Source: Solen grandis (Eukaryota > Mollusca > Bivalvia > Adapedonta > Solenidae). From it: 64,000 nt of DNA. The DNA is taken from NCBI GenBank assembly GCA_021229015.1, contig CM037781.1, positions 66,466,656-66,530,655 of the forward strand, given 5' to 3'. The position numbers were made by a program, and so were the translations under genes. How positions within the stretch are numbered: the stretch's first letter is position 1; each line of letters opens with the position of its first letter. The notes beneath the pieces were generated by a model. It was not told the DNA's origin. It searched no databases and worked only from the letters and a program-made list of their open reading frames with translations. Positions 1 through 12,200 of this stretch are shown here, piece after piece.

Positions 1-41
1 GCTTTTGCGAAAACCGATGATATCGCGATTGCGATTCTAGT

Positions 42-70
42 TAGGTTTTCGCATCGCTTGCGAAAACCTA
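42..70 (+). other. 5' terminal hairpin of family F
   Basis: A perfect 12-bp stem, TAGGTTTTCGCA with TGCGAAAACCTA, and a 5-base loop. It recurs unchanged at 4278-4306. It lies directly after 'gattctagt', the end of the preceding unit, so it marks the start of a unit. At the third junction (about 6479) it is absent. Confidence 0.8.
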
Positions 71-662
71 TTGTTCTTCTTCTGTTTTATTTTTTTTTTT
101 TTTTTTTTTTTATTATTATTTTTCCGTCTCTTTTTTGTGAACGGCATATCAACAAGATAGGAAACAGTCACAGTTCTGATTTTTTTACCAGTTTTGTCGT
201 AGGATCTGAATTTGATCCTAACGTCGAGAAAATTTTCATTTTTGTCTTAATTTTGCCGCTAGGGGCGTTTTGTAAAAGTGACTAAGGGCTAATAACTCTG
301 TTATTTGAAGTCCGATTGAAATGCGGTTTTTTGCATTGCGTTCCTTGTCAGTTACTTAATAAAAATATGATAGTTTTCAAAAAGTTGCGTATATAAAACT
401 TTCGTGCTACAGGAGGTTGAATGTTCGAATCTCGAAAAAACTGTGAAATGAGGGTAGGTCTGCGAAAAATTTATCCACGTCTTTCAGGAATGAGATAGGA
501 GAATTTTTGTTTGTTGCATATGATTCGCAAGACGTATACGCACAAAATATATGGTGTGGCGATTTTGAGAAATGCATGGTTTGTCCACAGTACGCGGTCA
601 AACATAACCAATATTTTCGAAAAATCAACATTTTAAAAGCATGACTTTTAAGGTTATTTGCA

Positions 663-1670
663 GCTCCTGACTTTATTTGTTATTCAATCTTCATCATTTT
701 TTCACTGTTAATGCAGTTTTATAAAAAAAATAAAACCATAGAAAAAGAATTACCCATAATATGCAAAGGTCAAGGTCATATACCAATTAGTATTATTTAT
801 TCGGCATAATATAGCTCCAAATCTAAAATATTTTATAGAAAGTATATGAACAAAAGTTTTAGGCTGTGAAGAGATCTTTCCATTGGTGTTTAGTTTTTGA
901 AGATCGGACTTCATTTGATCAAATGACACAGTCCAAAGTTTGATCCTCTTATCAAACAATTGTATATCCATATGTTTCCTCTTTTTTGCTGCTCCTGACT
1001 TTATTTTTTGTTCAATCTTCATCATTATTTCACTGTTTATGCATTTTTATAAAACAAATAAAATCATAGAAAAAAAATCAAGCATAATATGCAAAGGTCA
1101 AGGTCATATACCAATTAGTATTATTTATATCGGCATAAAAGTATATGAACAAAAGTTTTAGTCTGTGAAGAGTTCTTTCCATTGGTGTTTAGTTTTTGAA
1201 GATCGGACTTCATTTGATCAAATGACCACAGTCCAAAGTTTGATCCTCTTATCAAACAATTGAATATCCATATGTTTCCTCTTTTTTGCTTCTCCTGACT
1301 TTATTTTTTGTTCAATCTTCATCATTATTTCACTGTTTATGCATTTTTATAAAACAAATAAAATCATAGAAAAAAAATCAAGCATAATATGCAAAGGTCA
1401 AGGTCATATACCAATTAGTATTATTTATATCGGCATAAAAAGCTCCAAATCTAAAAATATTTTATAGAAAGTATATGAACAAAAGTTTTAGTTTGTGAAG
1501 AGTTCTTTCCATTGGTGTTTAGTTTTTGAAGATCGGACTTCATTTGATCAAATGACCCAGTCCAAAGTTTGATCCTCTTATAAAACAATTGAATATCCAC
1601 ATGTTTCCTCTTTTTTGCTGCTCCTGACTTTATTTTTTGTTCAATCTTCATCATTATTTCACTGTTTATG
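663..1670. repeat. Internal tandem repeat of about 328 bp in family F
   Basis: Three full units start near 663, 991 and 1291, and a fourth starts at 1620. Each runs from 'ctcctgactttatt' through 'caaaggtcaaggtcatatacc' to 'catatgtttcctcttttttgc'. The second unit is about 30 bases short, lacking 'agctccaaatctaaa'. The fourth breaks off at about 1680, where the sequence jumps to the 'ctgaacttgatcctaacgttg' landmark, a recombination-like junction. Confidence 0.8.
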
Positions 1671-3797
1671 CAGTTTTATCTGAACTTGATCCTAACGTTG
1701 AGAAAATTTTCATTTTTGTCTTATTTTTGCCGCTAGGGGGCGCTTTGAAAAAAATTAACAAATGCTAATAACTCTGTTATTTGAGGTTCGATTCAGATGT
1801 GGTTTTTTGCATTGTGTTCCTTGTCAAAAGCCTAATCAAATATGATAGGTTTTAAAAATCTGCGTATATAAAACTTTTTGACTACGGAAGGTTGAAAGTT
1901 CGAACTTCGCAAAAAACAGTGAAAAGAGGGTAGGTCTACAAAAAAAGTGCCCATTTTTATTGGACTTGAGATAAAAGAATTTTGTTTGTTGCATATGATT
2001 TGCAAGACATATACGCACAAAATATATGGGTGGCGAATTCGGGAAATGCATGGTTTGTCCACAGTACGCGGTCAAACTTAACCAAATTTTCGAAAAATCA
2101 ACATTTTCAAAGCATGACTGTTAAGATTTTTTTCAGCTCCTGACTTTATTTTTAGTTCAATTTCTATGAATTTTTCACATTTAATGTAAAACTATGTTCT
2201 TAAGTGTCACACAATATAAAAAGTAAAAAATTATTGTAAAGGTCAAGGTCATATTAGGATAATTGTATATCAATTCGGCTTGAAATAGCTCAAAATCAAA
2301 AAACAATTCATAAAAAATATATGAACAAAAGATTTAGTTTCAGAAAAGTTCTTTCTAATGATGTTTAGATTTTGAAGATCGGACTTGATTTGGTCATTTT
2401 ACGGCAGTCCAAAGTTTGATCCTTTTTTGGAATAATTGTAAATCAGGTTTTATGCTTCAAAATGTGATGTATAATAAATAGAATGTTCGACTAGTGCGAT
2501 TTGTATATTTAATTGAACTATTTGCCACATTGCTAGGTACCTAATGGTAAAATTTTAATCAATTTTTTTTCTCATTTTACTGCTAGGGGGCGCATCGCAT
2601 GAAATCACTTTTCTACTTATAATTCAAAATGTTGAAGTCTGATCCATATGCGGTTTGTTGCATTGTGTTCCTTGTTGATAGCCTAATAAAGTATGATAGT
2701 TTCTAGGTATGAGTGGATGAGTGGCTAAAACTTTTTGAGCTACTAACGGAAGGTTGAAAGTTCGAACCTCGCAAAATACTGTGCAGATGAGGGTAGGTCT
2801 ACGAAAAACCTATCCATTTTTGTTAGAGATCAGATAGAAGAATTCTGTTTGCTGCAAATGATTTGCAAGACATAAACGCACAAAATATATGGGGTGGCGA
2901 ATTTAAGAAATGCATGGTTTGTCCTCTAGAAATCGTCAAACTTCACTAAATTTTAGGACAAATCAAACTTTCTAAAACATGTTTTTGTCGCTCCTGACTT
3001 TATTTTTTGTTCATTTTTTATGATATTTTCACAAGTTATGTATTGTTATGTCTGAAAGGACCTCACAATTAAAAAGGTAAAAGAAATTGCAAAGTTCAAG
3101 GGCATATTACGATTATTGTGTTTTTATTTGGCTCCAAATAGCTCCAAAACAAAAATATTTCATTGAAAGTATATTAACAAAAGTTTTATTTCTTAAAGAG
3201 CACTTTCCAGTGATGTTAAGTCCACTAGAAACGGTCAAACTTCACTAAAATATAGGAAAATATAAAATTTCAAAAACATGTTTTTTGTCGCTCTTGACTT
3301 ATTTTTTGTCCATTGTTCTTGATATATTCATACCTTATGTATTGTTATGTTTCAAAGTACCTCACAATTAAAATCTTTTAAAAAAAATGAAGCGGTCAAG
3401 GTCATATTACGATTATTGTGTTTTTATTCGGACCCAAATAGGTCCAAAACTAAAAATATTTCATTAAGAGTATATGGACAAAGGTTTTAGTTCTTGAAGA
3501 GGTCTTTCCAGTGATGTTTAATTTTTGAAGATCGGACTTGATTTGGTCATTTTACGGCAGTCAAAATTTTGATCCTTTTTTGGAATAACTGTAAATCAGT
3601 TTTTATGCTTCAAATTGTGATTTATAAGAAATAGAATGTTTGACTAGTGCGACTTGTATACTTGATTGAACTATTTGCTGCATTGCTAGGTACCTTATAG
3701 TATAATTTTAATAAATTTTGTTTCTCATTTGGCCGCTATGGGGCGCTTGGCTTGAAATCACTCTTTATAACTAAAAAAATTGAAATCTGAATTTTGT

Positions 3798-3836
<39 letters not shown>

Positions 3837-4277
3837 ATTCACTTCCTTGGTGACAGCAATTTGAAACGACACTCAACACTTCATGTGATATTTCATTAGT
3901 TCGTAATAATGTCGCGTGTCAAGTGGCATTATCGTTTGTCATTCTATACTCGTGTGTGTCGTTTGCAATTGTTGTTTATTGATTACAAATGTCGTTTGTC
4001 GCCATCATAAAGTAACACACACATCTAACGCGGCACTAACTGAATTCGGTTAAAAAGGTTTTCAAGTTTGCGACTACATAACTTACAGTTAATACTCAAA
4101 AATTTTCTACTGGGTAAAAAGTCTGTTTAAACATTGCGACAAAATGTTTGAAATATCATTATTAGTACTATTTGACAAGCGAGTGAACGAAGAAATATGG
4201 TTTTCGAATTATGCAACTCGTGAACTGAATGAAATTGCTTTTGCGAAAACCGATGATATCGCGATAGCGATTCTAGT

Positions 4278-6478
4278 TAGGTTTTCGCATCGCTTGCGAA
4301 AACCTATTGTTCTTCTTCTGTTTTATTTTTATTATTATTATTTTTCTAACCCTTTTTTGTGAACGGCATATCACCATGATAGAAAAAAGCCACAATTATG
4401 AAATTTTTACCAGTTCCTTATATTTATCTGAACTTGATCCTAACGTTGAGAAAATTTTCATTTTTGTCTTATTTTTGCGCTAGGTGTTATTTGAGGTCCG
4501 ATTCAGATGTGGTTTTTTGCATTGTGTTCCTTGTCAAAATCCTAATCAAATATGATAGGTTTCAAAAATCTGCGTATATAAAACTTTTTGACTACGGAAG
4601 GTTGAATGTTCGAACCTCGCAAAAAACAGTGAAAATGAGGGTAGGTCTACGAAAAAAGTGCCCATTTTTATTGGAATTGAGATAAAAGAATTTTGTTTGT
4701 TGCATATGATTTGCAAGACATATACGCACAAAATATATGGGGTGGCGAATTCGGGAAATGCATGGTTTGTCCACAGTACGCGGTCAAACTTAACCAAATT
4801 TTCGAAAAATCAACATTTTCAAAGCATGACTGTTAAGATTTTTTGCAGCTCCTGACTTTATTTTTAGTTCAATTTCTATGAAATTTTCACATTTAATGTA
4901 AAACTATGTTCTTAAGTGTCACATAATATAAAAAGTAAAAATGTATTGTAAAGGTCAAGGTCATATTAGGATAATTGTATATCAATTCGGCTTGAAATAG
5001 CTCAAAATCAAAAAACAATTCATAAACAATATATGAACAAAAGATTTAGTTTTAGAAAAGTTCTTTCTAATGATGTTTAGATTTTGAAGATCGGACTTGA
5101 TTTGGTCATTTTACGGCAGTCCAAAGTTTGATCCTTTTTTTCGAATAATTGTTAATCAGGTTTTATGTTTCAAATTCTGATACATAAGAATAAAAAGTTT
5201 GATTTGTGCGACTAGTATACTTGATTGAACTATTTACTGCTTTCCTAGGTACCTAATGGTAAAATTTTAATCTATTTTCTTTCTCATTTTGCCGCTGGGG
5301 GGCGCTTTTCTTGAAATCATTCTTTTGCTTATAACTCAAAAAGTTGAAGTTCGGTTCGAATGCGGTTTTTTGCATTCTGTTCCCTGTTGATAGCCTAATA
5401 ACATATGATAGGAATCGAGAGTCCGTGTGGCTGAAAGCTTTTGAGCTACGGAAGGTTGAATGTTCGAAACTCGCAAAAAAAAAAAAACAATAAAAAAACC
5501 CTGTGCAAATGAGGGTAGGTCTACGAAAAACCTATCCGTTTTTTTTTAGAAATCAGATTGAAGAATTCCGTCTCCTGCATACCATTTGAAAGACGTATAC
5601 ACACAAAATATATGGGGTGGCGAATTTAAGAAATGCGTGGTTTGTCCTTTAGAAACGGTCAAACTTCACTTAAATTTAGGAAAAATTATAATTCCAAAAA
5701 CATGTTTTTTTTGTCGCTCCTGACTTTATGTTTTGTTTATTCGTCATGAAATTTTTACACGTTATGGTTTGTTAAGTTTGAAAGGGCCTCACAATTAAAA
5801 AGTTAACAAAACATTGAAAAGGTCAAGGTCATATTACGATAAGTGTGTTTTTATTCGGCCCCAAAGTGCTCCAAATCTAAAAAATATTTCACTGAGAGTA
5901 TTGAACAAAAGTTTTAGTTCTAAATAGTTCTTTCGTATAATGTTTAGTTTTTGAAGATCAGACTTGATCTGTTCATTTTACGGCAGTCCAAAGTTTGATC
6001 CTTTTTTGGAATAATTGTTAATCAGTTTTTATGCTTCAAATTGTGATATATAAGAAAAAGAATGTTCGACTAGTGCGACTTATATACTTGTTTGAACTTT
6101 TTGCTGTTTTTGCAATTTTGTTTCTCATTTTGCCGCTAGAGGGCGTTTTGCTTAAAATCACTCTTTTGCTTATAACTCAAAACGTTAAAGTCTGATTGAA
6201 ATGTGAAATGCGGTTTTCAGCATTTTGTTCCTTGTTGACAGTACCAAAAATGTGATGGATTTCAAAGGATAGGTTATGGGAAAATATTTGCGCTAGAAGA
6301 GTTTGAATGTTCTAACATTGCAACAAAAAAAAAAGAAGAAAAAATGTGCTAATGAGAGTAGGTCTTCAAAAAACCTTTTCGTTCTGTTTCATAATGAAAA
6401 TTGTGGCTGAGTTGAAATAAAGTGTTCAAGTTGATTAGGTTAAAAGCGAAAACCGAGATACCGCTTGCGGTTCTAGTT
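4278..6478 (+). mobile_element. Family F element, complete unit (2.2 kb)
   Basis: It starts with the TAGGTTTTCGCA hairpin and ends with an inverted short copy of the 5' end (GCGAAAACC, 6446-6454), a second small hairpin (CCGC-TT-GCGG, 6461-6470) and the tail TCTAGTT (6472-6478). The interior has no coding potential. The plan (5' hairpin, inverted subterminal repeat, 3' hairpin, fixed tail, no flanking duplication) fits a non-autonomous rolling-circle element of Helentron type. The family name here is only a label. Confidence 0.6.
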
Positions 6479-7007
6479 ATTATTATTTTTCTAACCCTTT
6501 TTTGTGAACGGCATATCACCATGATAGAAAAAAGCCACAATTATGAAATTTTTACCAGTTCCTTATATTTATCTGAACTTGATCCTAACGTTGAGAAAAT
6601 TTTCATTTTTGTCTTATTTTTGCCGCTAGGGGGCGCTTTGAAATTTTTTTACAAATGCTAATAACTCTGTTATTTGAGGTCCGATTCAGATGTGGTTTTT
6701 TGCATTGTGTTCCTTGTCAAAAACCTAATCAAATATGATAGGTCACAAAAATCTGCGTATATAAAACTTTTTGACTACGGAAGGTTGAACGTTCGAACCT
6801 CGCAAAAAACAGTGAAAATGAGGGTAGGTCTACAAAAAAAGTGCCCATTTTTATTGGAGTTGAGATAAAAGAATTTTGTTTGTTGCATATGATTCGCAAG
6901 ACATATACGCACAAAATATATGGGGTGGCGAATTCGGGAGATGCATGGTTTGTTCACAGTACGCGGTCAAACTTAACCAATATTTTCGAAAATCAACATT
7001 TTCAAAG

Positions 7008-7107
7008 NNNNNNNNNNNNNNNNNNNNNNNNNNNNNNNNNNNNNNNNNNNNNNNNNNNNNNNNNNNNNNNNNNNNNNNNNNNNNNNNNNNNNNNNNNNNN
7101 NNNNNNN
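7008..7107. other. Scaffold gap (100 N)
   Basis: Exactly 100 N, a conventional filler for a gap of unknown size. It separates family F from family A and hides the 5' end of the A element and the front of the B fragment to its right. Confidence 0.98.
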
Positions 7108-8693
7108 GTCGTCGTGCGTCGTTCGTCGTCAACAATTTGCTTTAAACGACATCTCCTCTGAAACCGCTGGACAGAATTTAATGAAACTTGGCAGGAATGT
7201 TCCTTGGGTGAGGCTCTACAAAAGTTGCTAAAATAAAGTTGATCCATGAAGAACTCTGGTTGCCATGGCTACAAAAAGAAAAATAATTTGAAAACTTTAA
7301 AAATCATCTCCTTCAAAACTATAGGCCAGATTTTAAAATAAATTGGTACAGATGTTCCTTGGGTCAACCTCTACCAAAGTTGCTAAAATTATTCCGATCC
7401 GTAAAAAAACATGGCCGCCAGGGGCAGGGCTTATTTGCCTTATATGTATATAGAGAAACCTTTAAACAACATCTCCTCTGAAACCACTGGACAGAATTTG
7501 ATTAAACTTGGCAGGGATGATCCTTTGGTCAACCTTCACAAAAGTTGCTAATATAAATTTGATCCATGTAGAACTCTGGTTGCCATGGCAACAAAAAGAA
7601 GAAAAAAAATGAAAACTTTAAAAATCATCTTCTCCAAAACTACTGGCCAGATTTTAAAATAAATTGGTACAGATATTCCTTGGATCAACCTCTACCAAAG
7701 TTGCTAAAAAAAATTTCGATCCATAAAAAAACATGGCCGCCAGGGGCGGGGCTTATTTGCCTTATATGTATATAGGGAAAACTTTAATCAACATTTCCTC
7801 TGAAACCACTGGACAGAATTTGAATAAACTTGGCAGGGATGATCCTTGGGTCAACCTTCACAAAAGTTGCTAAAATAAACTTGATCTATGTAGAACTCTG
7901 GTTGCCATGGCAACAAAAAGGAAAAAAAATGAAAACTTTAAAAATCATCTTCTTCAAAACTACTGGCCAGATTTTAAAATAAATTAGTACAGATGTTCCT
8001 TGGATCAACCTCTACCAAAGTTGCTAAAAAAAATTCCAATCCATAAAAAACATGGCCGCCAGGGGCGGGGCTTATTTGCCTTATATGTATATAGGGAAAA
8101 CTTTAATCAACATTTCCTCTGAAACCACTGGACAGAATTTGAATAAACTTGGCAGGGATGATCCTTGGGTCAACCTTCACAAAAGTTGCTAAAATAAACT
8201 TGATCCATGTAGAACTCTGGTTGCCATGGCAACAAAAAGGAAAAAAAATGAAAACTTTAAAAATCATCTTCTTCAAAACTACTGGCCAGATTTTAAAATA
8301 AATTAGTACAGAAGTTCCTTGGGTCAACCTCTACCAAAGTTGCTAAAAAAAATTCCGATCCGTAAAAAACATGGCCACCAGGGGCAGGGCTTATTTGCCT
8401 TATATGTATATAGAGAAACCTTTAAACAACATCTCCTCTGAAACCACTGGACAGAATTGGATTAAACTTGGCAGGGATGATCCTTGGGTCAACCTTCACA
8501 AAAGTTGCTAAAATAAACTTGATCCATGTAGAACTCTGGTTGCCATGGCAACGAAAAAAAAAAATATGAAAACTTTAAAAACCATCTCCTTCAAAACTAC
8601 TGGCCAGATTTTAAAATAAATTGGTACAGATGTTCCTTGGGTCAACCTATTTATCTCAGGTGAGCGATTTAGGGCCATCATGGGCCTCTTGTT
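7108..8693 (+). mobile_element. Family A element with about 320-bp tandem units, 5' end in gap
   Basis: Begins with the 'gtcgtcgtgcgtcgttcgtcgtc' head typical of A and holds about 4.7 units of 319-321 bp. Each unit has 'catctcctctgaaacc', 'gatccatgtagaactctggttgccatgg' and 'catggccgccaggggc'. It ends with the A tail: inverted repeat 'ctcaggtgagcga', hairpin 'agggccatcatgggcct', then 'cttgtt'. Non-coding. Because it ends at 'tt' and is followed directly by family B sequence, it was inserted into a B element. Confidence 0.75.
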
Positions 8694-8811
8694 GACTATT
8701 ATTATGCACAGGGTATGTGAAGGGCAAGAATTGCAATAGATTTCATTTGATTTACCAAGAAGCATTTTGAATACTGGTAGTTAAGAGTGCTGTCCTCTGA
8801 CAGCTCTTGTT
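8694..8811 (+). mobile_element. Family B element, 3' end fragment
   Basis: Matches the last 120 bases of the B copies ending at 29560 and 36968: 'cagggtatgtgaagggcaag', then hairpin GCTGTC-CTCT-GACAGC and tail TCTTGTT. The front part must lie left of the A element, in or beyond the gap. Confidence 0.75.
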
Positions 8812-9135
8812 AGTAATATTTGTTGCCTTAATGTGCCTACAGTTGGCTATATCACCAGTATTTGGTCAGCATGAATACTTAGGCTTTGCTTTAAGTTAAG
8901 CAAACAATCATTAATTATGTGTATTAAACCACTCACTACTTAATAGTTTTTTTGTGTGTGTTTTTTTTTTTAAAGAAATGATAGCAATATAGATGTAAAA
9001 TAATATAGATACCATAGGGAGGTGTTGGTTGTTTAACAATGGTTGCTGGAATGGCAGAGATTTGTTTTCAAAGCAAGCACCACTGTGAATATTCATGCTT
9101 AAGAGTTTGTCTAACAATCACTACTTGTGTTTCAG
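8812..9135 (+). other. MED17 upstream intron, no further feature
   Basis: Unique AT-rich sequence ending in a pyrimidine-rich tract and the acceptor 'tgtttcag' before the first recognisable MED17 exon. No earlier MED17 exon is seen anywhere in 1-9135. Confidence 0.5.
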
Positions 9136-9207
9136 CTGGCAAGGGAAGCTGTCCAGCTGAAGAGCAATGTTCCACATGTAGTGGTAGGCAACCAAATCAT
9201 CACAAAT
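9136..9207 (+). CDS. MED17: MED17 exon (first in window)
   Basis: 24 whole codons between 'gtttcag' and 'gtaagt', reading LAREAVQLKSNVPHVVVG and on. It is near-identical in pattern to human 'LSREAVQIKSQVPHIVV'. Phase 0 at both ends. Confidence 0.9.
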
Positions 9208-12200
9208 GTAAGTTAATTAATTCCATTTGTTTTATACCTTAATTTGGAATTTTATACTTAACCCTTTCTATAAGCAGTGCTTTCAGTGCAACATTTCATC
9301 ACAGCTGTTAAATTATTTTCACAGGACACTGTCACTTAATGATAATAAAGTAATAAGTAATAAGTGATAATTGATATATGATACACTTATGAATCTTGGC
9401 ATGTCTTGTTAGACTAACTGGTGTATAGGTTGCATGACAGCTAAAATATAACTACTTTTCACAGCAATGTAACTAAATATTTTGATTGTTAATTTGATTG
9501 TGTAGTTGGGTTGTATTATTTTCCAATTTCAGATATTTCCGAGTGTTCAGCTATCAATAGTGCTGTGCCATTCAACTGGACACAAAGATAAGAAGGTATT
9601 ATAGCTGTTATAGTTTTATCCAAACTAATAAGATCAAACATAGACAATTTAAATTAACAACCACATTTGTATACATACATTACAGAAGGAGAACTGTTCT
9701 CGGGGCTTTTTTCGTGCTTTATCTGGGGCCATTCATAGGCATTGCTTGTTCTGAAATTTTAAATTCATGCAAATTAGCTACATACCCCAGGATTTCTTTC
9801 CCCAAAACAAAAGAATATTTTAACAAGAAATATCTTTAAAAAAAGATATTCGGCATAAAATGGAAAACAAACTGAACTCCTACAATCTAATAATAGACTG
9901 TATTTCCGGGAACCCAGATGTATTCTTAAAATAGTGATCATGCTGTCTATTTATATACATTCTGTACACACTGACATGGTTAAGTTTACATATTACAAAA
10001 AGGGGTCAAAGGTATGTTATTGTATATGTAAGATTCATAATGTTTGTTGGTTAGATCCGTATTGATAAAGTAAGACCCCCTAATTGATAGGAAAGTATGT
10101 GTTAATTATAATATATGGGTTAACTTCCACCTCCTCCGCATACTACATGATCAACAGGTTAAAGTGGGCGAGTCCACTTCTGCAGATTTGCAGGGGGGAT
10201 TTTGGTCTAAAAATAAACATCGAAATCGATTTTATACAGCTACGCCAAAAAAATGATAATGAAATGTGTCACAAAGTGTTTAAGTATAACTTAGCACTGA
10301 ATAAGGTTGGTTGAATAGGTACTAGACAAAGTGTACATGTATAGTCACCTAGATTCACATGCTCTAAGTCACCACCTTTTCTACCAGGACCATTTCTATA
10401 TACCATCCAACTATACTGTCCTTTACTACTTGCTATGGTTTATCAGCAGCAGAGCCAGCCTCCTATATACCATCCAACTATACTGTCCTTTACTACTTGC
10501 TATGGTTTATCAGCAGCAGAGCCAGCCTCCTATATACCATCCAACTATACTGTCCTTTACTACTTGCTATGGTTTATCAGCAGCAGAGCCAGCCTTCTAT
10601 ATACCATCCAACTATACTGTCCTTTACTACTTGCTATGGTTTATCAGCAGCAGAGCCAGCCTCCTATATACCATCCAACTATACTGTCCTTTACTACTTG
10701 CTATGGTTTATCAGCAGCAGAGCCAGCCTTCTATATACCATCCAACTATACTGTCCTTTACTACTTGCTATGGTTTATCAGCAGCAGAGCCAGCCTTCTA
10801 TATACCATCCAACTATACTGTCCTTTACAACTTGCTATGGTTTATCAGCGCAGAGCCAGTCTCCTATATACCATCCAACTATACTGTCCTTTACTACTTG
10901 CTATGGTTTATCAGCAGCAGAGTCAGCCTCCTAAGACTGACCACAACCACGTGCTAGAGCACTCCCTGCACCAGCTGCTGCGGGAGGTCCACTACAAGTC
11001 TCTCCACATGGCAGCCCCTCACCCCGTCACCTCCACATTTGGTGTCACCAAGAGACGCAGACTAGCTGGGCCCACTGGGATGTCACGCACAGAACTCAAG
11101 GGCATGACTGAAATGTATGTTGTCTTAATTTTCTGCTGAAGCTATTGTTTATTCTGATCTAATTATACACAGATTTGTATTATTGCTATTAAAGATTAGG
11201 ATTCAAATTTGTGTTCGATGTTAGATATTAGACTATGTTTTATGATAAATGGTAGTACGTCCATGAAAATGACCTGTTGCCAAATCTGCTATAACCACAA
11301 GCAAAAGGATTGTTAAAGATTTAATAATGAATAAATTGATATGCAAGTGCAGAAGTTGTTTGACATGATCAAGTGTTCTGATCAGATTAGCAACTGAATG
11401 TGAAAAGGAGGCATTTAACATACTTTTCTGAGTCAACTCTGATCAGGGTTGCCAGGTTGCTCTATCTGTCTCTTTCTTAGAAGTTTTCATTTTATACAGA
11501 AATAATGGTATTTTCATAATTTCATGAAATACCTAGGCTTTAATAACATATCCTCTGATTTCAGGGAGACACTGTTAGAGCAAATTATAAAACAAGCAAG
11601 GCATGATGTTCTTAGGTTAAGGTAAGTATTGAATAAAATTTTATTATCAAAAGCATCCTCGGCTGTCAAAGGTTTAGAGCATCTACATTTGGAATGGTGG
11701 TCTTTCTTGGCCATGACAACCAAAGTTGTAGAAATGGTACTCCAAGCTCCTTGCTTGGATTCACAATAGAATTCCAGGATCCAAGATTGACTGTGGTATC
11801 ATGCCACATGTCACCATGTGGTAGCACTAGATGTCTCATATAGACATGGTCTCAAAATGATTGATGTATAGTCCAGGATAAATAGAACCCATTAAAATGA
11901 ACTATGATTAATTTTCAAATAGTGTCTAGTTTCAGATTTATACAGTTGTTTTAAAGTTCATTATTATTTTATATACATGTATTCGTACGAAGTATTCAGT
12001 TATCAGCCCTCAGATATGTATATAAAAACAAAGAAGAAGACAAAATATCTAGCTACATGATATTCTATGTTGGTTGTAAATGAGTTGAGTGCATGTGCAG
12101 GACGATGAAGACAATCGACAACCTGGCACAGACCATCCCAGACCCCCAGATCATGGCCCACTGGAGCTGCCTGAACAGTGCCCTCCAGTCTAACGTCAAG

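Larger units (their letters stand above)
1..7007. repeat. Head-to-tail array of repeat family F
   Basis: The whole stretch before the first gap is one repeat family in three successive units, about 42-4277, 4278-6478 and 6479 into the gap. Shared landmarks recur in order: 'gtgaacggcatatca', 'gaacttgatcctaacgttga', 'gccgctagggggcgc', 'gaaggttgaa', 'acgcggtcaaac', 'ctcctgactttattttt' and 'gaagatcggactt'. No coding sequence is supported; every open frame is short and stops within the repeat. Unit 1 is the longest because its interior is itself duplicated. Long T runs at 92-111 and 3802-3834 break it. 3840-4240 is a stretch seen only in unit 1. The right edge is lost in the gap. Confidence 0.8.
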